Assembly (NCBI GenBank): GCA_035943995.1
Contig: DASZBS010000136.1
Coordinates: forward strand, 1-50,205
DNA length: 50,205 bases
From: Vulcanimicrobium sp035943995
Lineage (GTDB): Bacteria > Vulcanimicrobiota > Vulcanimicrobiia > Vulcanimicrobiales > Vulcanimicrobiaceae
Direction: 5' to 3'
Shown here: piece after piece, positions 25,380 through 31,996 of the stretch
Layout: each line of letters opens with the position of its first letter
Numbering within the stretch: the first letter of the stretch is position 1
Program-made: the position numbers and the translations under genes
Notes under the pieces: model-generated
Told to the model about the DNA's origin: nothing
Seen by the model: the letters and a program-made list of their open reading frames with translations, nothing else
The model's database searches: none

Positions 25380-25646
25380 ATGTCGACGATCCCCTGCGAT
25401 TTCTGCCCGCACCCGGTCGACCGGGCGCAAATGGAAGAGATCGAGATCAGCCACTACGTGCCGGACAGCTCGGGGGACGACTTGGCGTACGCGCGGACGT
25501 ATTTCTTCGGCCACCCGGACTGCGTCCGCAAATTCTACCGCGGCCTGGTCGAGCACAAGCTCGACCTCTTCAAGCACATGCCGACCACCGGCCCCACATC
25601 GGGCCCCACCACCGGCCCCACCCCAACCGAAGACCGCGGCCGCTAA
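25380..25646 (+). CDS. Small cysteine-rich hypothetical protein
   Basis: I do not recognise this 88-residue protein. It starts with PCDFCPHPVDRAQMEEIEIS, a CxxC pair, followed by a second possible metal ligand pair in FFGHPDCVRKFY, so a small zinc-binding fold is likely. The C-terminus is a low-complexity tail of TGPT repeats (TTGPTSGPTTGPTPT). A good Shine-Dalgarno (GAGG at 25369-25372) with 7-nt spacing precedes the ATG. It begins 20 bp after a tRNA gene and may be co-transcribed with it. Codon use matches the neighbourhood. Function is unknown. Confidence 0.75.
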   Translation: MSTIPCDFCPHPVDRAQMEEIEISHYVPDSSGDDLAYARTYFFGHPDCVRKFYRGLVEHKLDLFKHMPTTGPTSGPTTGPTPTEDRGR

Positions 25647-25724
25647 CGGGGGGGTCGAGGGGTCCACGGAAGTTTCGAATCGCCGCCGAACCGCGAAGGG
25701 CGACACCCACGTCGCAGGAAGGCT

Positions 25725-25745
25725 GACCCGCGTGGTACGCGGGTC
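25725..25745. terminator. Perfect hairpin between the small protein and tRNA-Arg(CCG)
   Basis: GACCCGCGT and ACGCGGGTC form a 9-bp stem around GGT, with no T-run. It lies in a 152-bp gap that also has a GCTTCGC...GCGAAGC inverted repeat (about 25754-25780). It could be a 3'-end structure for the small protein mRNA. Confidence 0.45.
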
Positions 25746-25798
25746 ATGCCGATGGCTTCGCAGAGCAAAGCGAGGCGAAGCATGGCGAGACGAAGCAG

Positions 25799-25872
25799 GC
25801 TCCCGTAGCTCAATTGGATAGAGTGTCGCCCTCCGAAGGCGAAGGTTGCCCGTTCGAGCCGGGCCGGGAGCA
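25799..25872 (+). tRNA. tRNA-Arg (anticodon CCG)
   Basis: Acceptor GCTCCCG/CGGGAGC with A discriminator, anticodon stem TCGCC/GGCGA around loop CTCCGAA (CCG at 25833-25835), and T-arm GCCCG-TTCGAGC-CGGGC. CCA is not encoded. It ends 46-64 bp before the start of tadA. Confidence 0.96.
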
Positions 25873-25936
25873 CGTTTCACCCGCCGCCGACGCGCCTTCG
25901 CCCGCGGCCGAGGACAGGCTGTTCATACGGCGCGCG

Positions 25937-26371
25937 ATGGCGCTCGCGGAGCGTGCGGCGGCCGCCGGCGACGTGCCGATCGGCGCCGTGCTGGTCGTCG
26001 ACGGCACCGTCTTCGAAGCGTGCAACGAGAAGGAGACGCGGCCGGATCCGACCGCCCACGCGGAGCTGCTCGCGATCCGCGCCGCCGCGCGAGCGCTCGG
26101 CCGCTGGCGGATCGGCGGAACGCTGTACGTCACCAAAGAGCCGTGCGCCATGTGCGCCGGTGCGGTGGCCGCCGCGCGGATCGAGCGGCTGGTCTTCGGC
26201 TGCCGCGACCCGAAGGGAGGGGCGGCGGGGTCGGTCATCGATATACTCGGATCGGCCGCCGTGAACCATCGCGTCGACGTGGTCGACGGGGTGCTCGCGG
26301 AAGAAACCGCCGCACAGCTGCGCGAGTTTTTCGCAGCGAAGCGGGGCGCGGAGAGGTGGTCGAGTGGTTGA
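25937..26371 (+). CDS. tadA: tRNA-specific adenosine deaminase TadA
   Basis: TadA converts A34 to inosine in tRNA-Arg(ACG). The product has the zinc-binding and catalytic residues TAHAE (His41, Glu43) and PCAMCAGA (Cys70, Cys73), plus DVPIGAVLVVDGTVFEACNE. Length from ATG 25937 is 144 residues, somewhat short. The family's first helix begins earlier, and the frame carries it as LFIRRAMALAERAAA, so CTG 25919 is a plausible true start; no ATG, GTG or TTG lies between it and the upstream tRNA. The last 22 bases, coding ERWSSG and the stop, overlap tRNA-Ser(CGA). It sits between two tRNA genes, and its substrate tRNA gene is 4 kb upstream. Confidence 0.95.
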   Translation: MALAERAAAAGDVPIGAVLVVDGTVFEACNEKETRPDPTAHAELLAIRAAARALGRWRIGGTLYVTKEPCAMCAGAVAAARIERLVFGCRDPKGGAAGSVIDILGSAAVNHRVDVVDGVLAEETAAQLREFFAAKRGAERWSSG

Positions 26372-26437
26372 AGGCACCCGCCTCGAAAGCGCGCGTACGT
26401 TGATAGCGTACCGTGAGTTCGAATCTCACCCTCTCCG
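26350..26437 (+). tRNA. tRNA-Ser (anticodon CGA)
   Basis: Acceptor GGAGAGG/CCTCTCC with G discriminator, anticodon loop CTCGAAA with CGA at 26384-26386, a long variable arm and T-arm GTGAG-TTCGAAT-CTCAC. The anticodon stem CCCGC/GCGCG has one C-C mismatch. The genome reads CCA directly after the discriminator (26438-26440), unlike the other four tRNAs. The tadA stop codon (26369-26371) lies in its D-arm. Confidence 0.95.
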
Positions 26438-26445
26438 CCACGTCA

Positions 26446-26484
26446 GCGAGGCGTCGTCCCACCCGGGACGGCGCCTCGCCGTTT
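26446..26484 (+). terminator. Strong intrinsic terminator after tRNA-Ser(CGA)
   Basis: A 15-bp stem (GCGAGGCGTCGTCCC / GGGACGGCGCCTCGC, one G-T pair) with an ACCC loop is followed by CGTTT. It closes the tadA-tRNA unit. Confidence 0.85.
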
Positions 26485-26489
26485 CGGCG

Positions 26490-26498
26490 TGCTAGACT
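26490..26498 (+). promoter_or_regulatory. Extended -10 (TGC-TAGACT) next to a start codon
   Basis: TAGACT (26493-26498) with an upstream TG lies 5 bp before ATG 26504. This spacing would put the transcription start at or beside the A of the start codon, giving a leaderless mRNA for the solute-binding protein. Confidence 0.45.
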
Positions 26499-26503
26499 CG
26501 ATC

Positions 26504-28126
26504 ATGCGGTTTCGTTGGAGCCTGTTGGTCTTCGCCGCGCTGGCGGCGTGCATCGTGCCCGCGCGCGCCGCCGCGGCGCTGCATCCCTGGACCGATCCCA
26601 CCACGCTGCGGCTCGTCGTCACCGCCGATCCGCACGGGTTCAACCCGATCTACCCGACCAATCAGGAAGACGACTACCTCGCGTCGCTCTGCTTCGATCT
26701 GCTGATCACGCAGGACGGCGCCGGCCGGCTCGTGCCCGACCTCGCCGCGGAGGTGCCGACCGTGCGCAACGGCGGGATCTCCGCCGACGGCAAGACGATT
26801 CGCTACACGCTGCGGCACGGCGTGCGGTGGCACGACGGCGCGCCGTTCACCAGCGCCGACGTCGCCTTCACCTGGCGCGCGATCATGGACGCGCGCAACG
26901 CTGTGCCGAACCGGCACGGCTACGACCACGTCGAGCGCGTGGAGACGCCGGATCCCTATACGGTCGTGTTTCATCTCAAGGAGCTGTACGCGCCCTTCGT
27001 GCGCACGGTGTTCGCCGAAGCCGACACCACGTATCGCGTGCTGCCGCAGCACCTGCTCGACCACGACGCGTCGCTCGACCGCGCGGATTTCAACACGCAC
27101 CCGATCGGGACGGGGCCGTACAAGTTCGTGCGCTGGGACCGCGGGCAATCTGTGGAGTACGAAGCGAACCCGGCCTACTTCGGCGGCGCGCCGCACATCC
27201 CGAAGATCACCGTGCGCATCATCCCCGACTTCACGACGGTCGCGATCGAGCTGCGCACGCACCACGTCGACCTCGGGCTGCTGGACTCCAACGGATTCAC
27301 CGGGCTGCGCGGCGCGGACGGTCTGGTGGGCGAGCTGATCCCGGTGAACGGCTTCGCGGCGTATCTGATCAACCGAAACCACGCGCCGCTCGACAACGTG
27401 CGCGTCCGGCGCGCGATCGCGCGCGCCATCGACCGCGCGAGCCTCGCGCGCCGCGTCTCGCTGGGCACGGTGCTGCCCGGCTACGCCGACATCCCGCCGG
27501 CGCTCTACGGCGGCTCGACGCGCAACGATCCGAACGCGTACGACCCCGCGGCGGCGCGCGCGCTGCTCGACGCCGCGGGGTGGAAGCCCGGTCCGGACGG
27601 TATCCGCGTGCGCGACGGCAAGCGGCTCGCGGTGCTGATGGTCGACTACGCCGGCTCGCCGAGCGTGCAGAACATGGACGTGCAGGTCCAGTCGATGCTG
27701 CGCGCGGTCGGGATCGACGGTACGATCAAGGATTACGCCGCGGCGACGTTCTTCGCCGCGGCGAGCGCGGGCGGCCCGCTCCAAGGCGGCAACTTCGATC
27801 TCGCGCTGCTCGGCTGGCTGTCGGGCACGGATCTCGACAACGAGATCCTGTTCGCGTGCGCGTCACGGCCGCCGCACGGGCGCAACTTCGAGAACTACTG
27901 CTCGCAAGAGATGGACGCGCTCCAGCGCGAAGCGCTCTCGACGTACGACGACGCGAAGCGGCGAGCCGCCTACGCGAAGATTGAGGCGCTCATCCTGCGC
28001 GACGTGCCGATGGCGTTCGTGAACTACCCGCGCCTGCGCGTCGAGCGCAACGCCGACCTGCACCGGCCCGAACCCAACTTCGTGACGCTGTGGTGGCACA
28101 TCGCCGAATGGTCGTTCGGGCCGTGA
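26504..28126 (+). CDS. ABC transporter solute-binding protein, family 5
   Basis: The 540-residue product has a signal peptide (RFRWSLLVFAALAACIVPAR) and the family 5 fold: TADPHGFNPIYPTNQEDDYL, YTLRHGVRWHDGAPFTSADV, IGTGPYKFVRWDRGQSVEYE, LDNVRVRRAIARAIDRASLA and a C-terminal DVPMAFVNYPRLRVER. Such proteins bind peptides, opines or other solutes in the periplasm for an ABC importer. It is only distantly similar to the family 5 lipoprotein at 7.5 kb. AAC in the leader (ALAACIVP) might be a lipobox, but the ARAAAA site also fits signal peptidase I. No transporter genes adjoin. Its start lacks a Shine-Dalgarno and has a -10-like element just upstream. It converges on the next gene with 4 bp between. 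Confidence 0.93.
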   Translation: MRFRWSLLVFAALAACIVPARAAAALHPWTDPTTLRLVVTADPHGFNPIYPTNQEDDYLASLCFDLLITQDGAGRLVPDLAAEVPTVRNGGISADGKTIRYTLRHGVRWHDGAPFTSADVAFTWRAIMDARNAVPNRHGYDHVERVETPDPYTVVFHLKELYAPFVRTVFAEADTTYRVLPQHLLDHDASLDRADFNTHPIGTGPYKFVRWDRGQSVEYEANPAYFGGAPHIPKITVRIIPDFTTVAIELRTHHVDLGLLDSNGFTGLRGADGLVGELIPVNGFAAYLINRNHAPLDNVRVRRAIARAIDRASLARRVSLGTVLPGYADIPPALYGGSTRNDPNAYDPAAARALLDAAGWKPGPDGIRVRDGKRLAVLMVDYAGSPSVQNMDVQVQSMLRAVGIDGTIKDYAAATFFAAASAGGPLQGGNFDLALLGWLSGTDLDNEILFACASRPPHGRNFENYCSQEMDALQREALSTYDDAKRRAAYAKIEALILRDVPMAFVNYPRLRVERNADLHRPEPNFVTLWWHIAEWSFGP

Positions 28127-28130
28127 GCGC

Positions 28131-28853
28131 CTAGAGCGCCAGCTTCGGGTCGCCGGGCGACGCGGGGAACGCGAAGTCGGAGTTCGTCGCGTCGGCCGTC
28201 GCCGTGATGCGGCCCATGTGCAACGGGCCGAAGAACGTGTGCGTGTACGTGGCGTGGCGCACGAGCCAGTGGCCCTGCACTACCTCGTAGTCGGTCGTGA
28301 ACGTCGTCGTCGGCCCGACGTACACCACCTTGGTCGGCAGGTTCGTCACGGTGTCGACGTACACGTCGTGGATGAAGAAGTCCGAGGGGTTGTTGCGGGT
28401 GAGCGCCGGCAGCGTCTCCATCGCGATGTGCGCGATGCGGTCGTTCGAGTCGTTCGCGTACGACGCGCGGTAGTTGCGCAGCGACGTCACGACGACGGTG
28501 GCGGTCGAGGTCGCGCGCGGGTCCGTGAACGTGATCGCCGCGCCGGGCTCGACGTAGCTGAGCAGGTCGCGCCGGTTGCCGTTGAACGTCACGCGGAAGT
28601 AGGAGAGCGCGTCGAACGTCGGGATCAGCGGGAAGCTGTGTGCGTACTGGTGCTGGCCGCGCGGCAGGTCCTGCAGCGCGGCGTAGTCGTCCTTGGTGCG
28701 CGTCTCGACCTGGCGCGAGATCACCTGATGTCGGCGCAGCGACGGCACGTCGACGACGACCTCGGTGCGATACGCCAGGTACGGCGGCGCGTTCGCGAAG
28801 GCGGCCGCGGCGGCGTTCGCCGTTTGGCGGAACTGGGCGTCGGCGGCGATCAT
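28131..28853 (-). CDS. Hypothetical protein, beta-rich
   Basis: I do not recognise this 240-residue protein. It starts with a short Ala/Phe/Asn-rich helix (TANAAAAAFANAPPYLAY) and then looks beta-rich: RTEVVVDVPSLRRHQVISRQ, FPLIPTFDALSYFRVTFNG, IHDVYVDTVTNLPTKVVYVG and FFGPLHMGRITATADATNSD. The pattern of paired strands resembles LolA/outer-membrane lipoprotein-sorting folds, but there is no clear signal peptide with the present start at 28853. Codon use is like the neighbours'. It is transcribed towards the solute-binding gene and away from the methyltransferase gene. Confidence 0.65.
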   Translation of the reverse strand: MIAADAQFRQTANAAAAAFANAPPYLAYRTEVVVDVPSLRRHQVISRQVETRTKDDYAALQDLPRGQHQYAHSFPLIPTFDALSYFRVTFNGNRRDLLSYVEPGAAITFTDPRATSTATVVVTSLRNYRASYANDSNDRIAHIAMETLPALTRNNPSDFFIHDVYVDTVTNLPTKVVYVGPTTTFTTDYEVVQGHWLVRHATYTHTFFGPLHMGRITATADATNSDFAFPASPGDPKLAL

Positions 28854-28950
28854 GCGAGCTCGGAGGGTAGGGCAGGGAGAACGATCAAAGCGGCCTCATC
28901 GTGTCGGACTCTTCGCGAACAACGTACGCCGGTACCGCTTCGTTCCCGGC

Positions 28951-29661
28951 ATGAGCGGCCCCAACCCGCTCTACGACGACCCCGCGCTCGCGGCTGCGTA
29001 CGCGCGCGTCACCGCGGCGAACGTGTACAACGCGGCGTACGAACGGCCGGCGGTGCGCGAGGTGCTCGGCGACGTGCGCGGGCACGACGTGCTCGACGCG
29101 GCCGCCGCGGCCGGCGAGCACAGCGCGTGGCTGGTCGGGCACGGTGCGCGCGTCGTCGCGCTCGATGCGAGCGAGGCGATGGTGGAGCTGGCGCGCGCGC
29201 GGCTCGGCGACGCGGCGACGGTGCTGCGCGCCGACCTCACGCGGCCGCTGCCGCTGGCGGACGCGTCGTTCGACATCGTGCTGTCGTCGCTGACGCTGCA
29301 CTATCTCGAAGACTGGATCCCCACCCTGCGCGAGTTCGCACGCGTGCTGCGGCCCGGCGGGCGGCTCGTCCTCTCGACGCACCATCCGTTCGTGACGCTC
29401 GAGATGACCGACGACTATCACGCGCTGCGGTGCATCGATGACGCGTTCGGCAGCTTCTCGGCGGAGCCCGTGCCGGTGCGCTACTACCACCGCTCGGTCG
29501 AGCGAATCGTCGACGACCTGCGCGCGGGCGGCTTCGCCGTGCGCGCGCTTCGCGAGCCGCGGCCGACGGCCGAGGCCGACGCACGCGATCCGTCTTTGGC
29601 GGCGCGGCTGCGCACGCGGCCATGGTTCTTGATCGTCGACGCGGAAACCGTCCGGCGATGA
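28951..29661 (+). CDS. Class I SAM-dependent methyltransferase
   Basis: The 236-residue protein has the class I methyltransferase fold: motif I VLDAAAAAGEHSAWLVGHGA (with Ala replacing the usual Gly-rich start), motif II VVALDASEAMVELARARLG, DASFDIVLSSLTLHYLEDW and RVLRPGGRLVLSTHHPF. It transfers a methyl group from S-adenosylmethionine to an unknown acceptor. The YYHRSVERIVDDLRAGGFAV region resembles small-molecule methyltransferases. No Shine-Dalgarno is seen; the start follows a GCCGG...CCGGC hairpin. The next gene overlaps its stop (ATGA). Confidence 0.9.
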   Translation: MSGPNPLYDDPALAAAYARVTAANVYNAAYERPAVREVLGDVRGHDVLDAAAAAGEHSAWLVGHGARVVALDASEAMVELARARLGDAATVLRADLTRPLPLADASFDIVLSSLTLHYLEDWIPTLREFARVLRPGGRLVLSTHHPFVTLEMTDDYHALRCIDDAFGSFSAEPVPVRYYHRSVERIVDDLRAGGFAVRALREPRPTAEADARDPSLAARLRTRPWFLIVDAETVRR

Positions 29662-30083
29662 GCTACGGCGAGAAGAAGTACGAAGAGTTTCGCGTCGGCG
29701 ACACGACGACGTTCTCCAAGACGATCACGGAGGCCGATATCCTGCTGTTCGCGGCCGTCAGCGGCGACAACTACCCGCTGCACATGGACGCGGAGTACGC
29801 CAAGTCGACGCGGTTCGGCCGGCGCGCCGCGCACGGGATGCTCACGGCGAGCCTGCTGTCCACGGTGAACGGCTTGATGCTGCAGAAGCCGGGCGGGATC
29901 TACGTCGAGCAGTCGGTGCGCTTCCGGCGGCCGGTGTTCATCGGCGACACGCTGACCGCGCGTTCCGAAGTCGTCGAGCTCATCGCCGCGAAACGGCGGC
30001 TGCGCGTGCGCACGAGCATCGTCAACCAGCACGGCAAAACCGTGGTCGACGGCGAGGGCGTGTTGCAGAAGGACGAGCGCTAG
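29658..30083 (+). CDS. MaoC family dehydratase (R-specific enoyl-CoA hydratase-like)
   Basis: The 141-residue product has the hot-dog fold hydratase pattern, with catalytic Asp and His in SGDNYPLHMDAEYAKSTRFG, AAHGMLTASLLSTV and the FRRPVFIGDTLTARSEV strand. Enzymes of this type hydrate enoyl-CoA thioesters in fatty acid or polyhydroxyalkanoate metabolism. ATG 29658 overlaps the methyltransferase stop. The 3' end overlaps the convergent SRAP gene by 4 bp. Substrate chain length is unknown. Confidence 0.92.
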   Translation: MSYGEKKYEEFRVGDTTTFSKTITEADILLFAAVSGDNYPLHMDAEYAKSTRFGRRAAHGMLTASLLSTVNGLMLQKPGGIYVEQSVRFRRPVFIGDTLTARSEVVELIAAKRRLRVRTSIVNQHGKTVVDGEGVLQKDER

Positions 30084-30748
30084 AACAGCGTCGCGGGGAC
30101 CGCGAGCGGCTCGATGCAGCGCGGGTCTTCGAACGCGTGGTGGTTCATCTCCGGGGTCACCGCGGTTTGGCGCATCCGCGCCGCGTCGTAGGGGACGATC
30201 GCATCGAGCGCTTCGGCGACGTCGCCGTGCAGCCACGCGTCGAGCGCGCCGTCGTCGAGGATCGCGGGCATGCGGTCGTGGATGTGAGCGAGCAGCTCGT
30301 TCGGCGCGCACGTCACGATGGTGCACGTCGCGACCGGCGACTCTTTGGGACCCCACCGCTCCCACAGGCCGGCGAATGCGAACGGCGCGCCATCCGCGAC
30401 CGTGAAGCGGTGCGGTTGTTTGCGACCTTTGTCGCCGGTCCACTCGTAGAAGCCGTCGGCGAACACGATGCAACGCCGCCGTTGCAGGGCGCTGCGGAAG
30501 GCCGGTTTCTCGGCCAGCGTCTCGGCGCGCGCGTTGATCAGCTTCTGGCCGATCGCGAGGTCCTTGGCCCAGTACGGCACCAAACCCCAGCGCAGCGGCG
30601 CGATCTCACCCGCCGCGTCGTTGCGCACGGCGAGCACGTCTTGCGTGGGCGCGATGTTGTACCGCCGCGGCCACGCGCCGCGCAGCGTGAACTGCGGATA
30701 GCGGCCGGCGATCCGTTCGGGCCCGGCGAGCGAGAAGCGCGCGCACAT
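30080..30748 (-). CDS. SOS response-associated peptidase (SRAP/YedK-like)
   Basis: SRAP proteins form a covalent link through Cys2 to abasic sites in single-stranded DNA and shield them. The 222-residue product starts MCARFSL, so Cys2 is present (MCGRF is commoner; Ala replaces Gly). It has PRRYNIAPTQDVLAVR, LRWGLVPYWAKD, INARAETLAEKPAFR, the catalytic FADGFYEW and IHDRMPAILDD with the conserved His. All expected active-site residues are visible. It is divergent from the DUF5069 gene and converges on the MaoC gene with a 4-bp overlap. No LexA-like box was recognised upstream. Confidence 0.95.
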   Translation of the reverse strand: MCARFSLAGPERIAGRYPQFTLRGAWPRRYNIAPTQDVLAVRNDAAGEIAPLRWGLVPYWAKDLAIGQKLINARAETLAEKPAFRSALQRRRCIVFADGFYEWTGDKGRKQPHRFTVADGAPFAFAGLWERWGPKESPVATCTIVTCAPNELLAHIHDRMPAILDDGALDAWLHGDVAEALDAIVPYDAARMRQTAVTPEMNHHAFEDPRCIEPLAVPATLF

Positions 30749-30806
30749 CAGGCTGGGGACGTTCGACGCGCGGGAACGAGAGTCTTACGCAGCGTAGCGC
30801 CGGGTC

Positions 30807-31259
30807 ATGGAAGCGCTGGATCTTCGAAACGCTCCGCCGCGCGGGCCGCGCGCGCAGCTGGCGGGCATCGTGTTCACCGGGCGCGTCGTCGACAAGCTGC
30901 GCGCGTCTTTGCCCGGCGGCGAGCTCAACGGGTATTTTCCGTTCATCGGCTTCAGCGAGCTGTGGGCGTACTACACCGGCATCGACCTGCGCGAGCTGTA
31001 CGGCGTCGTCGAGCGGGCCGCGTCCGAAGCCGAGGTCGAGGCGTGGATCGCGGAACGCACGGCCGACGTCGACAAAGGGAAGATCAACGGCAAGATGGAG
31101 CGGTTCGAGTCGTCGCGGACGTCGGCGGACATGCGCGAGATCTTCGAGCGGTCGTACCCCGCCGAACTGCGCGAACGGCATCCGGTGCTGTTCGATCTGT
31201 TCGAAGCCGACGACGCGCGGTTGTACTCCGAACCCACGCCATCGGGGACGCCGCAATGA
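30807..31259 (+). CDS. DUF5069 domain protein
   Basis: The 150-residue product matches DUF5069: LDLRNAPPRGPRAQLAGIVF, TGRVVDKLRASLPGGELNGY, and later FERSYPAELRERHPVLFDLF. The family is small and uncharacterised, found often in Acidobacteria and other soil bacteria. No signal peptide or membrane span is present, so it is cytosolic. An 11-bp palindrome TACGCAGCGTA (30786-30796) lies in the divergent promoter region shared with the SRAP gene. No metal or catalytic signature is clear. Confidence 0.8.
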   Translation: MEALDLRNAPPRGPRAQLAGIVFTGRVVDKLRASLPGGELNGYFPFIGFSELWAYYTGIDLRELYGVVERAASEAEVEAWIAERTADVDKGKINGKMERFESSRTSADMREIFERSYPAELRERHPVLFDLFEADDARLYSEPTPSGTPQ

Positions 31260-31287
31260 CCGCTGTGCAGTAATTTCCGGCGGGCGG

Positions 31288-31306
31288 GCCGGGCACCGTT
31301 CCCGGC
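31288..31306 (+). promoter_or_regulatory. Hairpin abutting the response-regulator start codon
   Basis: GCCGGG and CCCGGC pair around CACCGTT, with the 3' arm ending at the base before ATG 31307. No Shine-Dalgarno is present. The 10 bases before the ATG are the same (CGTTCCCGGC) at the methyltransferase start (28941-28950). Confidence 0.5.
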
Positions 31307-31996
31307 ATGGCGGTCACGCGCATCGTGGTCGCGGAGGACGACGCGTCCATCCGCGAGCTTCTCGTGCACCATTTGCGGCGCGATGGTTTTCAGTGCGACG
31401 AGGCGCCGGACGGCCCGGCCGCGCTGCGGCTGGCGCGCACCGGCGCCGACGTGCTGATCCTCGACGTCGGATTGCCGGTGGTCGACGGCTTCGAGATCGT
31501 GCGGATCTTGCGGCGCGAAGGGCACGAGCTGCCGATCCTGGTGCTGACGGCGCGCTCCGACGAGATCGACCGCGTCGTCGGCTTGGAGATCGGTGCTGAC
31601 GACTACGTGTCCAAGCCGTTCTCGCCGCGCGAGATCGTCGCGCGCGTGAAAGCGATCGCGCGCCGCGCCGGGCTCGCGTCGACGAACGCGCCCGTGACCC
31701 TGAGGTACGAGCGGCTCGAGATCGATCAGGCGGCGCGCGAGGCGCGCGTGGACGGCGTCGACGTGGGCCTCAAGCCGCGCGAGTTCGCGCTGCTGCTGGA
31801 GCTGGCGGTGAATCCCGGCGTCGCGCTGTCGCGCGGGACGCTACTGCAGCGCGTGTGGGGCTACGACTTCGAGGGCGACGAGCGCACGGTGGACGTGCAC
31901 GTGCGGCGCTTGCGGCTCAAGCTGGAGGAGCGCGAAGGTCTGCCGGTGCTGCTGCACACGGTCCACGGCTTCGGATACCGGTTTGCACGCGCCTGA
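31307..31996 (+). CDS. OmpR/PhoB family response regulator
   Basis: The 229-residue protein has a receiver domain with the acidic pocket AEDD near residue 10, phospho-acceptor Asp53 in LILDVGLP, Thr81 in VLTARSD and Lys103 in VSKPFSPRE. A winged-helix DNA-binding domain follows (LKPREFALLLELAVNPGVAL, RTVDVHVRRLRLKLE and TVHGFGYRF). It regulates transcription when phosphorylated by its partner kinase, whose gene overlaps its 3' end. Target genes are unknown. The following accessory stretch with kinase remnants may have been part of the same system. Confidence 0.96.
   Translation: MAVTRIVVAEDDASIRELLVHHLRRDGFQCDEAPDGPAALRLARTGADVLILDVGLPVVDGFEIVRILRREGHELPILVLTARSDEIDRVVGLEIGADDYVSKPFSPREIVARVKAIARRAGLASTNAPVTLRYERLEIDQAAREARVDGVDVGLKPREFALLLELAVNPGVALSRGTLLQRVWGYDFEGDERTVDVHVRRLRLKLEEREGLPVLLHTVHGFGYRFARA

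Noticed and set aside
25814..25936. TTG at 25814 as the tadA start
   Set aside because: It lies in the D-arm of tRNA-Arg(CCG), and the added residues have no TadA similarity.
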